The position numbers and the translations under genes are program-made. From Harenicola maris (lineage in GTDB: Bacteria > Pseudomonadota > Alphaproteobacteria > Rhodobacterales > Rhodobacteraceae): a stretch of DNA of 64,000 nt. Location: positions 124,001-188,000 of the forward strand of contig JADQAZ010000004.1 in assembly GCA_018524345.1 (NCBI GenBank), given 5' to 3'. Under the pieces are notes generated by a model that saw only the letters and a program-made list of their open reading frames with translations, was not told the DNA's origin and did not search any database. Of this stretch, positions 52,201 to 58,768 are shown piece after piece (the first letter of the stretch is position 1; every line of letters begins with the position of its first letter).

Positions 52201-52746
52201 ATGACGCTGGAAGAGGTCGCCCTGCGGGTGCAGGACGGGCCAGCGTTGGTGAAGATGGCGGGGTCCGTCGCCGGACGGCAGGAGCGGAAATCGGCGCGTG
52301 GGAACAGGTTTGCCTTTGTGCAACTCTCTGATCCTACGGGGCTTTATGAGGTGACCATGTTCTCCGAAGCGCTGGAGAAATCCCGCGACCATCTGGAGAC
52401 CGGCGCCAATATCATCCTGACCGCCGAGGCGACGCTTGAGTCCGAACAGCTCAAGCTTTTGGGGCGCGGCGTGACGCCGATTGATGCCCTTGCGGATCAG
52501 GACGGTGGCGGGGGCGTTGTGGTCTATCTGGAAACGCCCGAGGCGGCGGGGTTGGTGGCCTCTTTGCTTGAGCGCGCGGCGCAGGATGCTGTGACAAAGG
52601 CGCGGGGATCGGTGAGCGTTTGTTTGCTTGATCCGGCCCTGCCCGGGGAGGTCACCCTTGAGTTGGGCGACCGCTTCCCCTTAAACCCACAGATTAAAGG
52701 GGCGTTAAAGTCCCTCGGGGGAGTTGTCATGGTTGAGGATGCTTAA
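49237..52746 (+). CDS. dnaE: DNA polymerase III alpha subunit
   Basis: The replicative DNA polymerase alpha subunit, 1169 residues. The N-terminal PHP domain starts FIHLRLHTEYSLLEGAM. The polymerase core has VGPGRGSGAGSLVAYALTI and catalytic Asp residues in MPDFDIDFCMDRREEVI. Next come GFNKSHAAAYAVVSYQTGWL and a C-terminal OB fold (FVQLSDPTGLYEVTMFSE). ATG 49237 is preceded by GAGGGG and gives the family start, so the longer frame from 49165 is not used. A lipoprotein gene begins on the next base after its stop. Confidence 0.96.
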   Translation: MPASFIHLRLHTEYSLLEGAMRLKKLPGMIAGMGMPAVAVTDTNNMFAALEFSVGAAGAGVQPIVGCQVDLAYEDAVPGAKPQLPAPLVLLAQTEAGYENLMKLNSCLYLDQEGLVPQVTLDQLEAHSSDVICLSGGPDGPVGRLLQSAQRPKAEALVDRLAAAFGDRLYIELQRHPREDGTIPEAERLTERGHVEMAYAKGLPLVATNDVYFPKADMYEAHDALICISEGAYVDQQEPRRRLTPQHYLKSPSEMAVLFADLPEALENTVEIAQRCAFATYRRDPILPRFAEDEVVELRRQAQEGLKARLKVIPHAASVEEYEKRLEFELGIIEGMGFPGYFLIVADFIKWSKDHNIPVGPGRGSGAGSLVAYALTITDLDPLRYSLLFERFLNPERVSMPDFDIDFCMDRREEVIRYVQEKYGRDKVGQIITFGALLSKAAVRDIGRVLQMPYGQVDRLSKMIPVEGVKPVSIEKALATEERLREEAKNEEVVARLLEYGQQVEGLLRNASTHAAGVVIGDRPLDALVPLYQDPRSDMPATQFNMKWVEQAGLVKFDFLGLKTLTVVQNAVDLITGGGRDLHIAADGTKLFEPPEGVLNDIGTIPLDDKKTYDLYASAKTVAVFQVESSGMMDALRRMKPNCIEDIVALVALYRPGPMENIPTYCEVKNGQKERENLHPTIDHILDETQGIIVYQEQVMQIAQEMAGYSLGGADLLRRAMGKKIQEAMDAEKPKFLKGSAENGVGEKTAKEVWDLLDKFANYGFNKSHAAAYAVVSYQTGWLKANHPVEFMAAVMNCDIHLTDNLATYAEEVRRNLDIEIIPPCVNRSLETFSVVDGKVVYALGALKNVGKDAMRLVVEARRTEQGEKPFATLYDFARRVDLKRVGKRPLEMLARAGAFDQIDENRRRVLEGLESLVAYSAAIHEQRNSNQVSLFGEAGDDLPEPRMPEMNAWLPNEQLAEEHKAIGFYLSGHPLDDYLPNLKRKGIMTLEEVALRVQDGPALVKMAGSVAGRQERKSARGNRFAFVQLSDPTGLYEVTMFSEALEKSRDHLETGANIILTAEATLESEQLKLLGRGVTPIDALADQDGGGGVVVYLETPEAAGLVASLLERAAQDAVTKARGSVSVCLLDPALPGEVTLELGDRFPLNPQIKGALKSLGGVVMVEDA

Positions 52747-53916
52747 ATGTTTCGTTTTTTGACGGGTGTTTTTCTATGTGCCGGATTGGCGGGTTGTTTG
52801 GGGGGCGTTGCCCCGACCGAGCCTACGCCCGTTGTGCTGGAGGCCCCTGAAACCCGTGATGAGGGAACACCTGCGCCTGCGCCCGAGGATGTCGCCCGTG
52901 CCCTGCCCGAGGATTTGGCGCGCGCCGATGAGGTTGAGCCCGCCGCGCCGGTAGAACCCGCCGTGGCCAAGCCGGGCCTGTTCCAGCGGGTCTTTGGCGG
53001 CGCGGAGGAGGCGGAAGCCCCTGCGCCGGTTGAGGTTGCTGAGGGCGAGGTCGTTGAGGGCGAGGAGGTTGTCGCCTCTGTCTCGGAAACGGCGACGGAT
53101 GTGGCCAGTGCAGAAGAGGCGGCGGCGAATCCGGTGCCGCAACTGGTTGGCCTTGTTGCCCCCGCGCCTGAGGCCGTGGGCGTTGATGCAGAGGTTGGGC
53201 CAGAGGTTGAGGTTGAGGTGGCTGCGGTGGAGCCCGCACCGGCTCCGGTGAAGCAAGCGGGGCTGTTCGGTTTTCTGCGCAGGGGCACAGAACCTGCCGA
53301 AGCTGTTGTAACGCATGAAGAAACTGCCAGTGATGCGCCGGTGACGGCGGCTGTGCAGGCGCCGGAGGCGGAGGTTCAGACCGCGTCATTGGCGCCCGAG
53401 CCGAGTCGCAAGCAGCGCCGCAATGCGCGGGCCTCGCGCAAGGCCAAGGTGCCCTCTGTTCCCGTCGGAATCAAACTGCCCTTTGGCGAGGTTGGCATGC
53501 AGTGCAACGTCAGCGGGCGGGCCTTGGGCAAGCAGATTGATACCTCGTCGGCCAAGCACAAGCTGTATGACAGCGCGCCGGGAACCTCCGGGCCGCGAAC
53601 CTTCTATGTCACTGGATTCAAAGACCATTGTGCCCGTCAATTCACCGCCAGCCTTGCGCTGTTCGGCGACCTGCAGCTGTATGAGCTGATGCATTTCGGG
53701 GGCGGTGGTGGCTCTGGCGGTGCGGAGACGGACAAGGCTTATTCCCGACTGCGCAGCGGGGCCTGCAAGTCGCGCAATGCGCCCTGCGCGGCCTCTGGCC
53801 TGAACCGTTTGGGCAAGGACACGGCCTTTTTGAGCGTCTATCCGACCGAGGGGGCGCGGAGCCATATGGAAGTCTTGCTCAGCAAGGGTGATCTGACGGC
53901 TAAGGCGCTGAAATAG
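52747..53916 (+). CDS. Lipoprotein with low-complexity linker
   Basis: A 389-residue predicted lipoprotein of unknown function. The lipobox LAGC lies at residues 14-17 (FLCAGLAGCLGG). Residues 20-215 are rich in Ala, Pro, Glu and Val and look disordered, with two repeated segments of KPGLFQRVFGG / KQAGLFGFLRRG type. The C-terminal domain is folded and cysteine-containing (VGMQCNVSGRALGKQIDT, FKDHCARQF, GACKSRNAPCAASG). It starts directly at the dnaE stop, so it is probably co-transcribed, although no functional link is known. The C-terminal domain looks conserved; the linker probably varies. Confidence 0.82.
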   Translation: MFRFLTGVFLCAGLAGCLGGVAPTEPTPVVLEAPETRDEGTPAPAPEDVARALPEDLARADEVEPAAPVEPAVAKPGLFQRVFGGAEEAEAPAPVEVAEGEVVEGEEVVASVSETATDVASAEEAAANPVPQLVGLVAPAPEAVGVDAEVGPEVEVEVAAVEPAPAPVKQAGLFGFLRRGTEPAEAVVTHEETASDAPVTAAVQAPEAEVQTASLAPEPSRKQRRNARASRKAKVPSVPVGIKLPFGEVGMQCNVSGRALGKQIDTSSAKHKLYDSAPGTSGPRTFYVTGFKDHCARQFTASLALFGDLQLYELMHFGGGGGSGGAETDKAYSRLRSGACKSRNAPCAASGLNRLGKDTAFLSVYPTEGARSHMEVLLSKGDLTAKALK

Positions 53917-53919
53917 CGG

Positions 53920-54120
53920 TTAATAATGCGGCGGGCGCTCATCGCCGAGGATGACGCCGCCTGTACCCTCGTTTTCGGAATTGGCGGCGCGTTGCACAAG
54001 GCGGGTGACCTGCCGCGTGAGGGTTTCTATCTCTTTGTTTTGGCGGATCAATTCGTCGCTCAGCTCGTCGATGCTGCGCGTCAGATGGGCGATTTTCTCT
54101 TCGATTTCGGTGGCGTTCAT
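53920..54120 (-). CDS. slyX: SlyX family protein
   Basis: A 66-residue coiled-coil protein: MNATEIEEKIAHLTRSIDEL, then SDELIRQNKEIETLTRQVTRL in heptads, ending in GDERPPHY, the usual SlyX tail. ATG 54120 is chosen by family fit over the longer frame at 54177. The function of SlyX is still unclear. It converges with the lipoprotein gene (3 nt apart) and diverges from hisS. Confidence 0.88.
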   Translation of the reverse strand: MNATEIEEKIAHLTRSIDELSDELIRQNKEIETLTRQVTRLVQRAANSENEGTGGVILGDERPPHY

Positions 54121-54232
54121 GGCGGGGTCCGATTCAGTTTCGCGGCCAGCCATACCTGATTGCGGCGCCCGCCCCAAGCCCCGCCGAAACCCTGCCCGAT
54201 GCCCGCAGAAACCCCTGTAAAAAGCCTTGTGT

Positions 54233-54273
54233 GCTTGCGGGAGGGCGGGGCATGGGCTAGACCGCCCGCGAGC
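54233..54273 (+). promoter_or_regulatory. Stem-loop in hisS leader
   Basis: GCTTGCGGG + GCGG (with a 3-nt bulge) pairs with CCGCCCGCGAGC around a 13-nt loop, ending 22 nt before the hisS ATG. It could modulate hisS expression. No leader peptide with histidine codons is visible. Confidence 0.4.
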
Positions 54274-54295
54274 TTACCAGCAAGGGGTATCAGCC

Positions 54296-55777
54296 ATGGC
54301 CAAAGTCAAAAAACCACGTCGCCCGCAAGCGGAAACGCCCAAGGGATTTCGGGATTATTTCGGCCATGAGGTGACCGCGCGGAACGGGATGTTGCGCGCG
54401 ATTTCAAAGGTTTATGAGCTGTACGGCTTTGACCCGCTGGAGACATCGGGGGTTGAGACCGTTGAGGCCCTTGGCAAGTTCCTTCCCGATGTGGACCGCC
54501 CGAACGAGGGGGTCTTTGCATGGGAAGAGGACGGTGACTGGCTGGCCCTGCGCTATGACCTGACGGCGCCTTTGGCGCGGGTTGCGGCGCAGTATCGCAA
54601 TGACCTGCCAAGCCCCTACCGGCGCTATGCCATGGGGCCTGTCTGGCGCAACGAAAAGCCCGGTCCGGGCCGTTTTCGCCAGTTTTATCAATGTGATGCG
54701 GATACTGTCGGCGCGCCTTCCGTGGCCGCGGATGCAGAGATTTGCGCCATGCTGTGCGACACATTGGAGGCCGTTGGCATCGAGCGCGGCGATTACATTG
54801 TGCGGATCAACAACCGCAAGGTTTTGAACGGTGTGATGGAGGTTGTGGGCCTTGCCGGAGACGACAAGGAGGCCGAGCGCGGCATTGTTTTGCGTGCCAT
54901 CGACAAGCTGGACCGTCTGGGCGTGGAGGGGGTTCGTGCTCTTCTGGGGGCCGGACGCGAGGATGAGAGCGGGGATTTCACCAAGGGTGCGGGGCTGAAC
55001 GAAAGTCAGACCGAAACCGTTCTTGGGTTCGTAAATGCAGGGGGCACAACCCATGCACAAACGATGCACACTCTATACACATTGGTGGCAGACAGCGCGA
55101 CCGGCACCGAGGGTGTTAAGGAGCTCGAAACCATTGCGGAGCTGCTCGCCGCGCAGGGCTATGACCCTGACCGCGCGGTGATCGACCCCTCGGTCGTGCG
55201 CGGCCTTGGCTATTACACGGGGCCGGTTTACGAGGCCGAGCTGACCTTTGAGGTGAAGGACGAGAAGGGCCGCGTGCGGAAGTTCGGGTCCGTGGCCGGG
55301 GGCGGGCGCTATGACGATCTGGTCAAACGCTTTACCGGGCAGGCGGTGCCTGCGACAGGGGTGTCGATCGGGGTGGATCGCCTGTTGGCGGCGCTTTCGG
55401 CCAAGGGGCGGATTGCGGCGCAGGGCGCAGGGCCTGTGATTGTCACCGTGATGGACCGAGACCGTATGTCTGATTATCAGGCCATGGTGGGCGAGCTGCG
55501 CGCGGCGGGTATTCGCGCCGAGGTTTATCTTGGCAATCCGAAGAACTTTGGCAATCAGTTGAAATATGCCGACAAGCGCCATGCGCCGATTGCGATCATT
55601 CAGGGCGGGGACGAGGCCGAGAGCGGTGTTGTGCAGATCAAGGACCTGATCCTTGGGGCCAAGATCGCCGAGAGCGCCAGCCTTGAGGAATGGAAATCCC
55701 AGCCCGCTCAGCGCGAAGTTGCGCGGGGTGATCTGGTGGCCGAGGTGCGTGCCATGCTGAACAGTCAGGCCGAGTAA
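54296..55777 (+). CDS. hisS: Histidyl-tRNA synthetase
   Basis: A class II aminoacyl-tRNA synthetase of 493 residues that charges tRNA-His. Motif 2 region is [20 protein letters not shown] near residue 115, and the two HisA boxes are [16 protein letters not shown] and the GGGRYDDLV segment near 340. A C-terminal anticodon-binding domain follows ([17 protein letters not shown]). ATG 54296 ([13 protein letters not shown]) is chosen. It starts the hisS-hisZ-hisG run, whose next gene begins at its stop. Confidence 0.95.
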   Translation: MAKVKKPRRPQAETPKGFRDYFGHEVTARNGMLRAISKVYELYGFDPLETSGVETVEALGKFLPDVDRPNEGVFAWEEDGDWLALRYDLTAPLARVAAQYRNDLPSPYRRYAMGPVWRNEKPGPGRFRQFYQCDADTVGAPSVAADAEICAMLCDTLEAVGIERGDYIVRINNRKVLNGVMEVVGLAGDDKEAERGIVLRAIDKLDRLGVEGVRALLGAGREDESGDFTKGAGLNESQTETVLGFVNAGGTTHAQTMHTLYTLVADSATGTEGVKELETIAELLAAQGYDPDRAVIDPSVVRGLGYYTGPVYEAELTFEVKDEKGRVRKFGSVAGGGRYDDLVKRFTGQAVPATGVSIGVDRLLAALSAKGRIAAQGAGPVIVTVMDRDRMSDYQAMVGELRAAGIRAEVYLGNPKNFGNQLKYADKRHAPIAIIQGGDEAESGVVQIKDLILGAKIAESASLEEWKSQPAQREVARGDLVAEVRAMLNSQAE

Positions 55778-56893
55778 ATGACCCCAATCGCAAGTAATCT
55801 GGCGGCGCAACGGGCCGCTGCGGCCTATGTCAGCGCGATTTTCGCCAGCGCCGGTGCCCTGCCGATCGAGGCCGATGTGTTGCAGCCTGCGGGCACCTTG
55901 TTGGACCTGTATGGCGAGGACATTCGCGCCCGGGCCTATGTCACCAGTGACCCGATGCGCGGGGAGCTGATGCTGCGCCCTGATTTCACGGTGCCTGCGG
56001 TTCTGGGGCATCTGGAGAGCGCGCAGGGGATGATGCGCTATACCTATTCCGGCGCGGTGTTCCGCAAGCAGGAGGATGATCCTGATCGTCCGGCGGAGTT
56101 CCTTCAGGTTGGCTATGAGGTGATGGGCGCCGAGGATGCGGCGGCGGCGGATGCGGAGGTGTTTGCCCTTGTAAAGCGCGCCCTTGGCCATGCGCCGGTG
56201 CGGGCGGCGATTGGCGATATCGGCTTGCTGCGCGCTGCGACGCAGGGGTTGCAGACCACCGAGCGGCGCAAGCGGGCCTTGCTGCGCCATCTGTGGCGGC
56301 CACGGCGCTATCGCGCCTTGATGGAGCGGTTTGGCGGCAGTGCCGCTGTGCCTGCGGGGCGCGAGGCTTTGCTGGCCGCCCTGCGCGGCTCGAGTGCGGC
56401 GGCGCTGGTTGCTGCGGCGGGGCCGCAGAACGGCAAGCGCCGTGCGGGCGAGGTTGAGGCGCGGCTGCTGGCCCTTGCCGAGGATGCCGAGACGCCGCCG
56501 ATCCCCGAGCGCGAGCTGCGGATGATCGAGGATTTGCTGGCCGTGCGGGACAACCCGCGTGCGGCTCTGGAGCGGCTGCGCGATATTGCGGTGGATATGC
56601 CGGTGATCGAGCCTGCGGTGGAGCGTTTGGCGCTGCGGCTTTCGGCGCTGGAGGCGCAGGGTGTGGATCTGGATGTGATCGAGTTCGAGACGACGTTCGG
56701 ACGGTCCAGCATGGAATATTACGACGGGTTTGTTTTTGGCTTCTATGCCGGGTCGCGGGCGGATTTGCCGCCGGTGGCGAGCGGCGGGCGCTATGACGCG
56801 CTGACGGCGGCCCTTGGGCGGCCGGTGCCGGCGGTGGGCGGGGTGATCCGGCCCGATGTTCTGGCCGCATTGGGCGCGGGAGGTTCGATATGA
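55778..56893 (+). CDS. hisZ: ATP phosphoribosyltransferase regulatory subunit
   Basis: A 371-residue HisRS-like protein without tRNA-charging activity that activates short-form HisG. The class II core is recognisable in LRPDFTVPAVLGHLES, YTYSGAVFRKQEDDPD and SGGRYDALTAALG near the C-terminus. ATG 55778 directly follows the hisS stop and its own stop overlaps hisG by 4 nt. Presence next to a short HisG is the expected arrangement. Confidence 0.93.
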   Translation: MTPIASNLAAQRAAAAYVSAIFASAGALPIEADVLQPAGTLLDLYGEDIRARAYVTSDPMRGELMLRPDFTVPAVLGHLESAQGMMRYTYSGAVFRKQEDDPDRPAEFLQVGYEVMGAEDAAAADAEVFALVKRALGHAPVRAAIGDIGLLRAATQGLQTTERRKRALLRHLWRPRRYRALMERFGGSAAVPAGREALLAALRGSSAAALVAAAGPQNGKRRAGEVEARLLALAEDAETPPIPERELRMIEDLLAVRDNPRAALERLRDIAVDMPVIEPAVERLALRLSALEAQGVDLDVIEFETTFGRSSMEYYDGFVFGFYAGSRADLPPVASGGRYDALTAALGRPVPAVGGVIRPDVLAALGAGGSI

Positions 56894-57594
56894 CGTTGAA
56901 GCTGGGCCTGCCGTCCAAGGGGCGGTTGATGGACAAGGCGTTTGACTGGTTCGGGGATCGCGGCTGTGCGATTGCCCTGTCTGGCGGGGCGCGGGAATAT
57001 GCCGCCGCGATGGAGGGGCAGCCCGATGTCGAGGTTGTGCTGTTGTCGGCGGGGGAAATCCCGCGCGAGTTGGCGGCAGGGCGTATCCACCTTGGCGTAA
57101 CCGGCACCGATATGGTGCGCGAGCGGATCGGCCATTGGCAGGATGCGGTGGCGCAGATTGCGCCGCTGGGATTCGGGCAGGCGGATCTGGTGATCGCTGT
57201 GCCGCAGTTCTGGGTCGATGTGACCGGGCTGGATGATCTTGATGCCGCTGCGGCGGCCTTTCGGGCGCAGCACGGGCATCGTTTGCGGATCGCGACGAAG
57301 TATCATCGTTTGGTGCGGGAGTTTCTGCGCGCGGCGGGTGTGGCGGATTATCAGCTGGTGGATAGTCAGGGCGCGACCGAGGGCACGGTGAAGAACGAGA
57401 CCGCCGAGGCGATTGCGGATATCACCTCCACGGGTGAGACCCTGCGGGCCAACCACCTGCGCATTCTGGATTGCGAGCCGATCCTGCGCAGTCAGGCGAC
57501 CCTGTGGCGGGCGCGGGCCGGGGATTGGGACGGCGGCGCGCGCGAGATCTGGCAGAGCCTTGCGGGCAAGCTGGGGCTTGATCCCAAGCGCTAG
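56890..57594 (+). CDS. hisG: ATP phosphoribosyltransferase catalytic subunit (short form)
   Basis: A 234-residue short-form HisG, the first enzyme of histidine synthesis, joining ATP and PRPP. LKLGLPSKGRLMDKAFDWF starts the protein, and EIPRELAAGRIHLGVTGTDM and the PRPP loop DSQGATEGTVKNETAEAIAD (shown in part) are visible. The C-terminal regulatory domain of long HisG is absent, so it needs HisZ, which overlaps it by 4 nt. It lies at the end of the hisS-hisZ-hisG operon. Confidence 0.95.
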   Translation: MTLKLGLPSKGRLMDKAFDWFGDRGCAIALSGGAREYAAAMEGQPDVEVVLLSAGEIPRELAAGRIHLGVTGTDMVRERIGHWQDAVAQIAPLGFGQADLVIAVPQFWVDVTGLDDLDAAAAAFRAQHGHRLRIATKYHRLVREFLRAAGVADYQLVDSQGATEGTVKNETAEAIADITSTGETLRANHLRILDCEPILRSQATLWRARAGDWDGGAREIWQSLAGKLGLDPKR

Positions 57595-57646
57595 ACCCGG
57601 CGCGGCGGCGCGGCTAGGGTTGGGGCGCGCGGCGGAGGGCGGTTGA

Positions 57647-58060
57647 ATGGTGAAGCTGGAAGATCTGGACGAGGGGGAGATGCTGGAGCTGTTCCAGGAG
57701 CTGTTCTTTCACGGCCGTCATCCGGCCTTTGCAGGAAGCAAGGTTTTGTCAGAGGGCGGCCATGGGCAGATCGATTTCCCGCAGGCCGAGGGGCCGATGT
57801 TTCAGGGGCAGCGGATTGCCCTTCTTGGGGCGCCTTACCGGGTTGTTGGGTTGAACCGCGGCGGGGCCTGTTGCCCGCATTTTGCCTTGGGCAAGATCGT
57901 GACGGGGGCCGAGGATATCCAGTGGCGGGGCACACCGATTGTGATGACCGGGGATCGCGGTGTGCATGCCCATGCCTGCGGCACCAACACGGTGATTGTC
58001 ACCGAGGGCTGGCGCAAGATCCAGACCCCAGGGGAAACATTCGATTTCTATCCGATGTGA
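57647..58060 (+). CDS. Conserved hypothetical protein
   Basis: A 137-residue soluble protein of unknown function. It is helical at first (LEDLDEGEMLELFQELFFHG) and then strand-rich with IALLGAPYRVVGLNRGG and a cysteine pair ACCPHFALG. HAHACGTNTVIVTEGW follows. The conserved Cys/His residues might bind metal, but I cannot name a family. ATG 57647 follows hisG by 52 nt. A composite hairpin repeat lies right after its stop. Confidence 0.75.
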   Translation: MVKLEDLDEGEMLELFQELFFHGRHPAFAGSKVLSEGGHGQIDFPQAEGPMFQGQRIALLGAPYRVVGLNRGGACCPHFALGKIVTGAEDIQWRGTPIVMTGDRGVHAHACGTNTVIVTEGWRKIQTPGETFDFYPM

Positions 58061-58082
58061 GCCGCCGGTTGCGGCGGGGCGA

Positions 58083-58161
58083 GATTTTTCGTCGAAAAAT
58101 CTTGGGGGCTCTGCCCCCCGCGCGATGCGCGTCCCCCGGGATATTTGGGACCAATAAGAAG
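58083..58161 (+). repeat. Composite three-hairpin repeat (long copy)
   Basis: Stem 1 GATTTTTCG/CGAAAAATC (58083-58101), stem 2 GGGGGC/GCCCCC (58104-58118), stem 3 CGCGC-GAT-GCGCG (58119-58131), tail GATATTTGGGA-CCAATAAGAAG (58140-58161). It is 22 nt after a stop codon. Stems differ in sequence from the copy at 30312 but keep their pairing. Confidence 0.8.
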
Positions 58162-58169
58162 CTGGGGTG

Positions 58170-58598
58170 TTAGCGGACGCCGATTTCCGCGAGGGCGTTG
58201 GCGAGTTCTGTTGGCAAGTTTGCCTCGCCTGTGCGGGCCTTTGTGATGTCGATGGGGGCGTCTTCTGCCTGTAGGTAGCGCCAGCCTTGGAAGGCGCGGC
58301 GCGGGGTTGGGGCGGTTTGGTGGATTTCGGGGTTGAGCACGATGGCGCAGCGGCGGATGCCGTCTTCGCCGATGACCTCGTCGAGGCGGATGATTTCCTG
58401 TCTTGCGAGGATCATGCCTTTGATCACCCAGTAGAGGGAGCCGCCCTTTGTCAGCTCTGCCTCGCGTTTGGGCCACATGCGGGTGATGTGGCGGGGCAGG
58501 CCGTCGGGGCCGTGGCTGCGGCCGGAGGCCTGCCATGCCGTCAGGTCGCCGAGGGTTTCGGCACCGACGCAGAGTTTTACGAGATTTAAGTTATCCAC
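58170..58598 (-). CDS. DUF1489 family protein
   Basis: A 142-residue protein of the DUF1489 family, common in Alphaproteobacteria, function unknown. It shows NLVKLCVGAETLGDLTAWQ, HITRMWPKREAELTKGGSLYW and VIKGMILARQEIIRLDEVIG, and the C-terminus RRAFQGWRYLQAEDAP. GTG 58598 is chosen because GGGGGAC precedes it closely and it gives the family start; a longer frame runs to 58652. A perfect DnaA-box sequence overlaps this start. It is divergent from nrdJ. Confidence 0.88.
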   Translation of the reverse strand: MDNLNLVKLCVGAETLGDLTAWQASGRSHGPDGLPRHITRMWPKREAELTKGGSLYWVIKGMILARQEIIRLDEVIGEDGIRRCAIVLNPEIHQTAPTPRRAFQGWRYLQAEDAPIDITKARTGEANLPTELANALAEIGVR

Positions 58599-58599
58599 A
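58591..58599 (+). promoter_or_regulatory. DnaA-box-like site at DUF1489/nrdJ divergent region
   Basis: TTATCCACA, an exact match to the consensus DnaA box, overlapping the DUF1489 start codon and 170 nt upstream of nrdJ. DnaA is known to control nrdAB in E. coli, which makes the location suggestive, but one box alone is weak evidence. Confidence 0.4.
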
Positions 58600-58768
58600 G
58601 AGTCCCCCACAGGTGCGCCCTTATATTGTATCCGGTTGGTGCCGGGCCGCAAGGGGTTGTGGTATTTGGGTCGCTAGGTCAGGTGTGTTTTGGGTCTTGG
58701 GGCGTTGTGGATTTTCACGGGGTTGTGTTAGGGTGAGCTTCTTTCGCCGCCACTTAAGGAATCGCCAC

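Noticed and set aside
50341-52392. 683-codon open frame on the minus strand
   Set aside because: Antisense to dnaE; no protein-like motifs.
58599-58768. Possible cobalamin riboswitch before nrdJ
   Set aside because: The expected B12-box and conserved core are not visible in these 170 nt; only a GT-rich stretch is seen.
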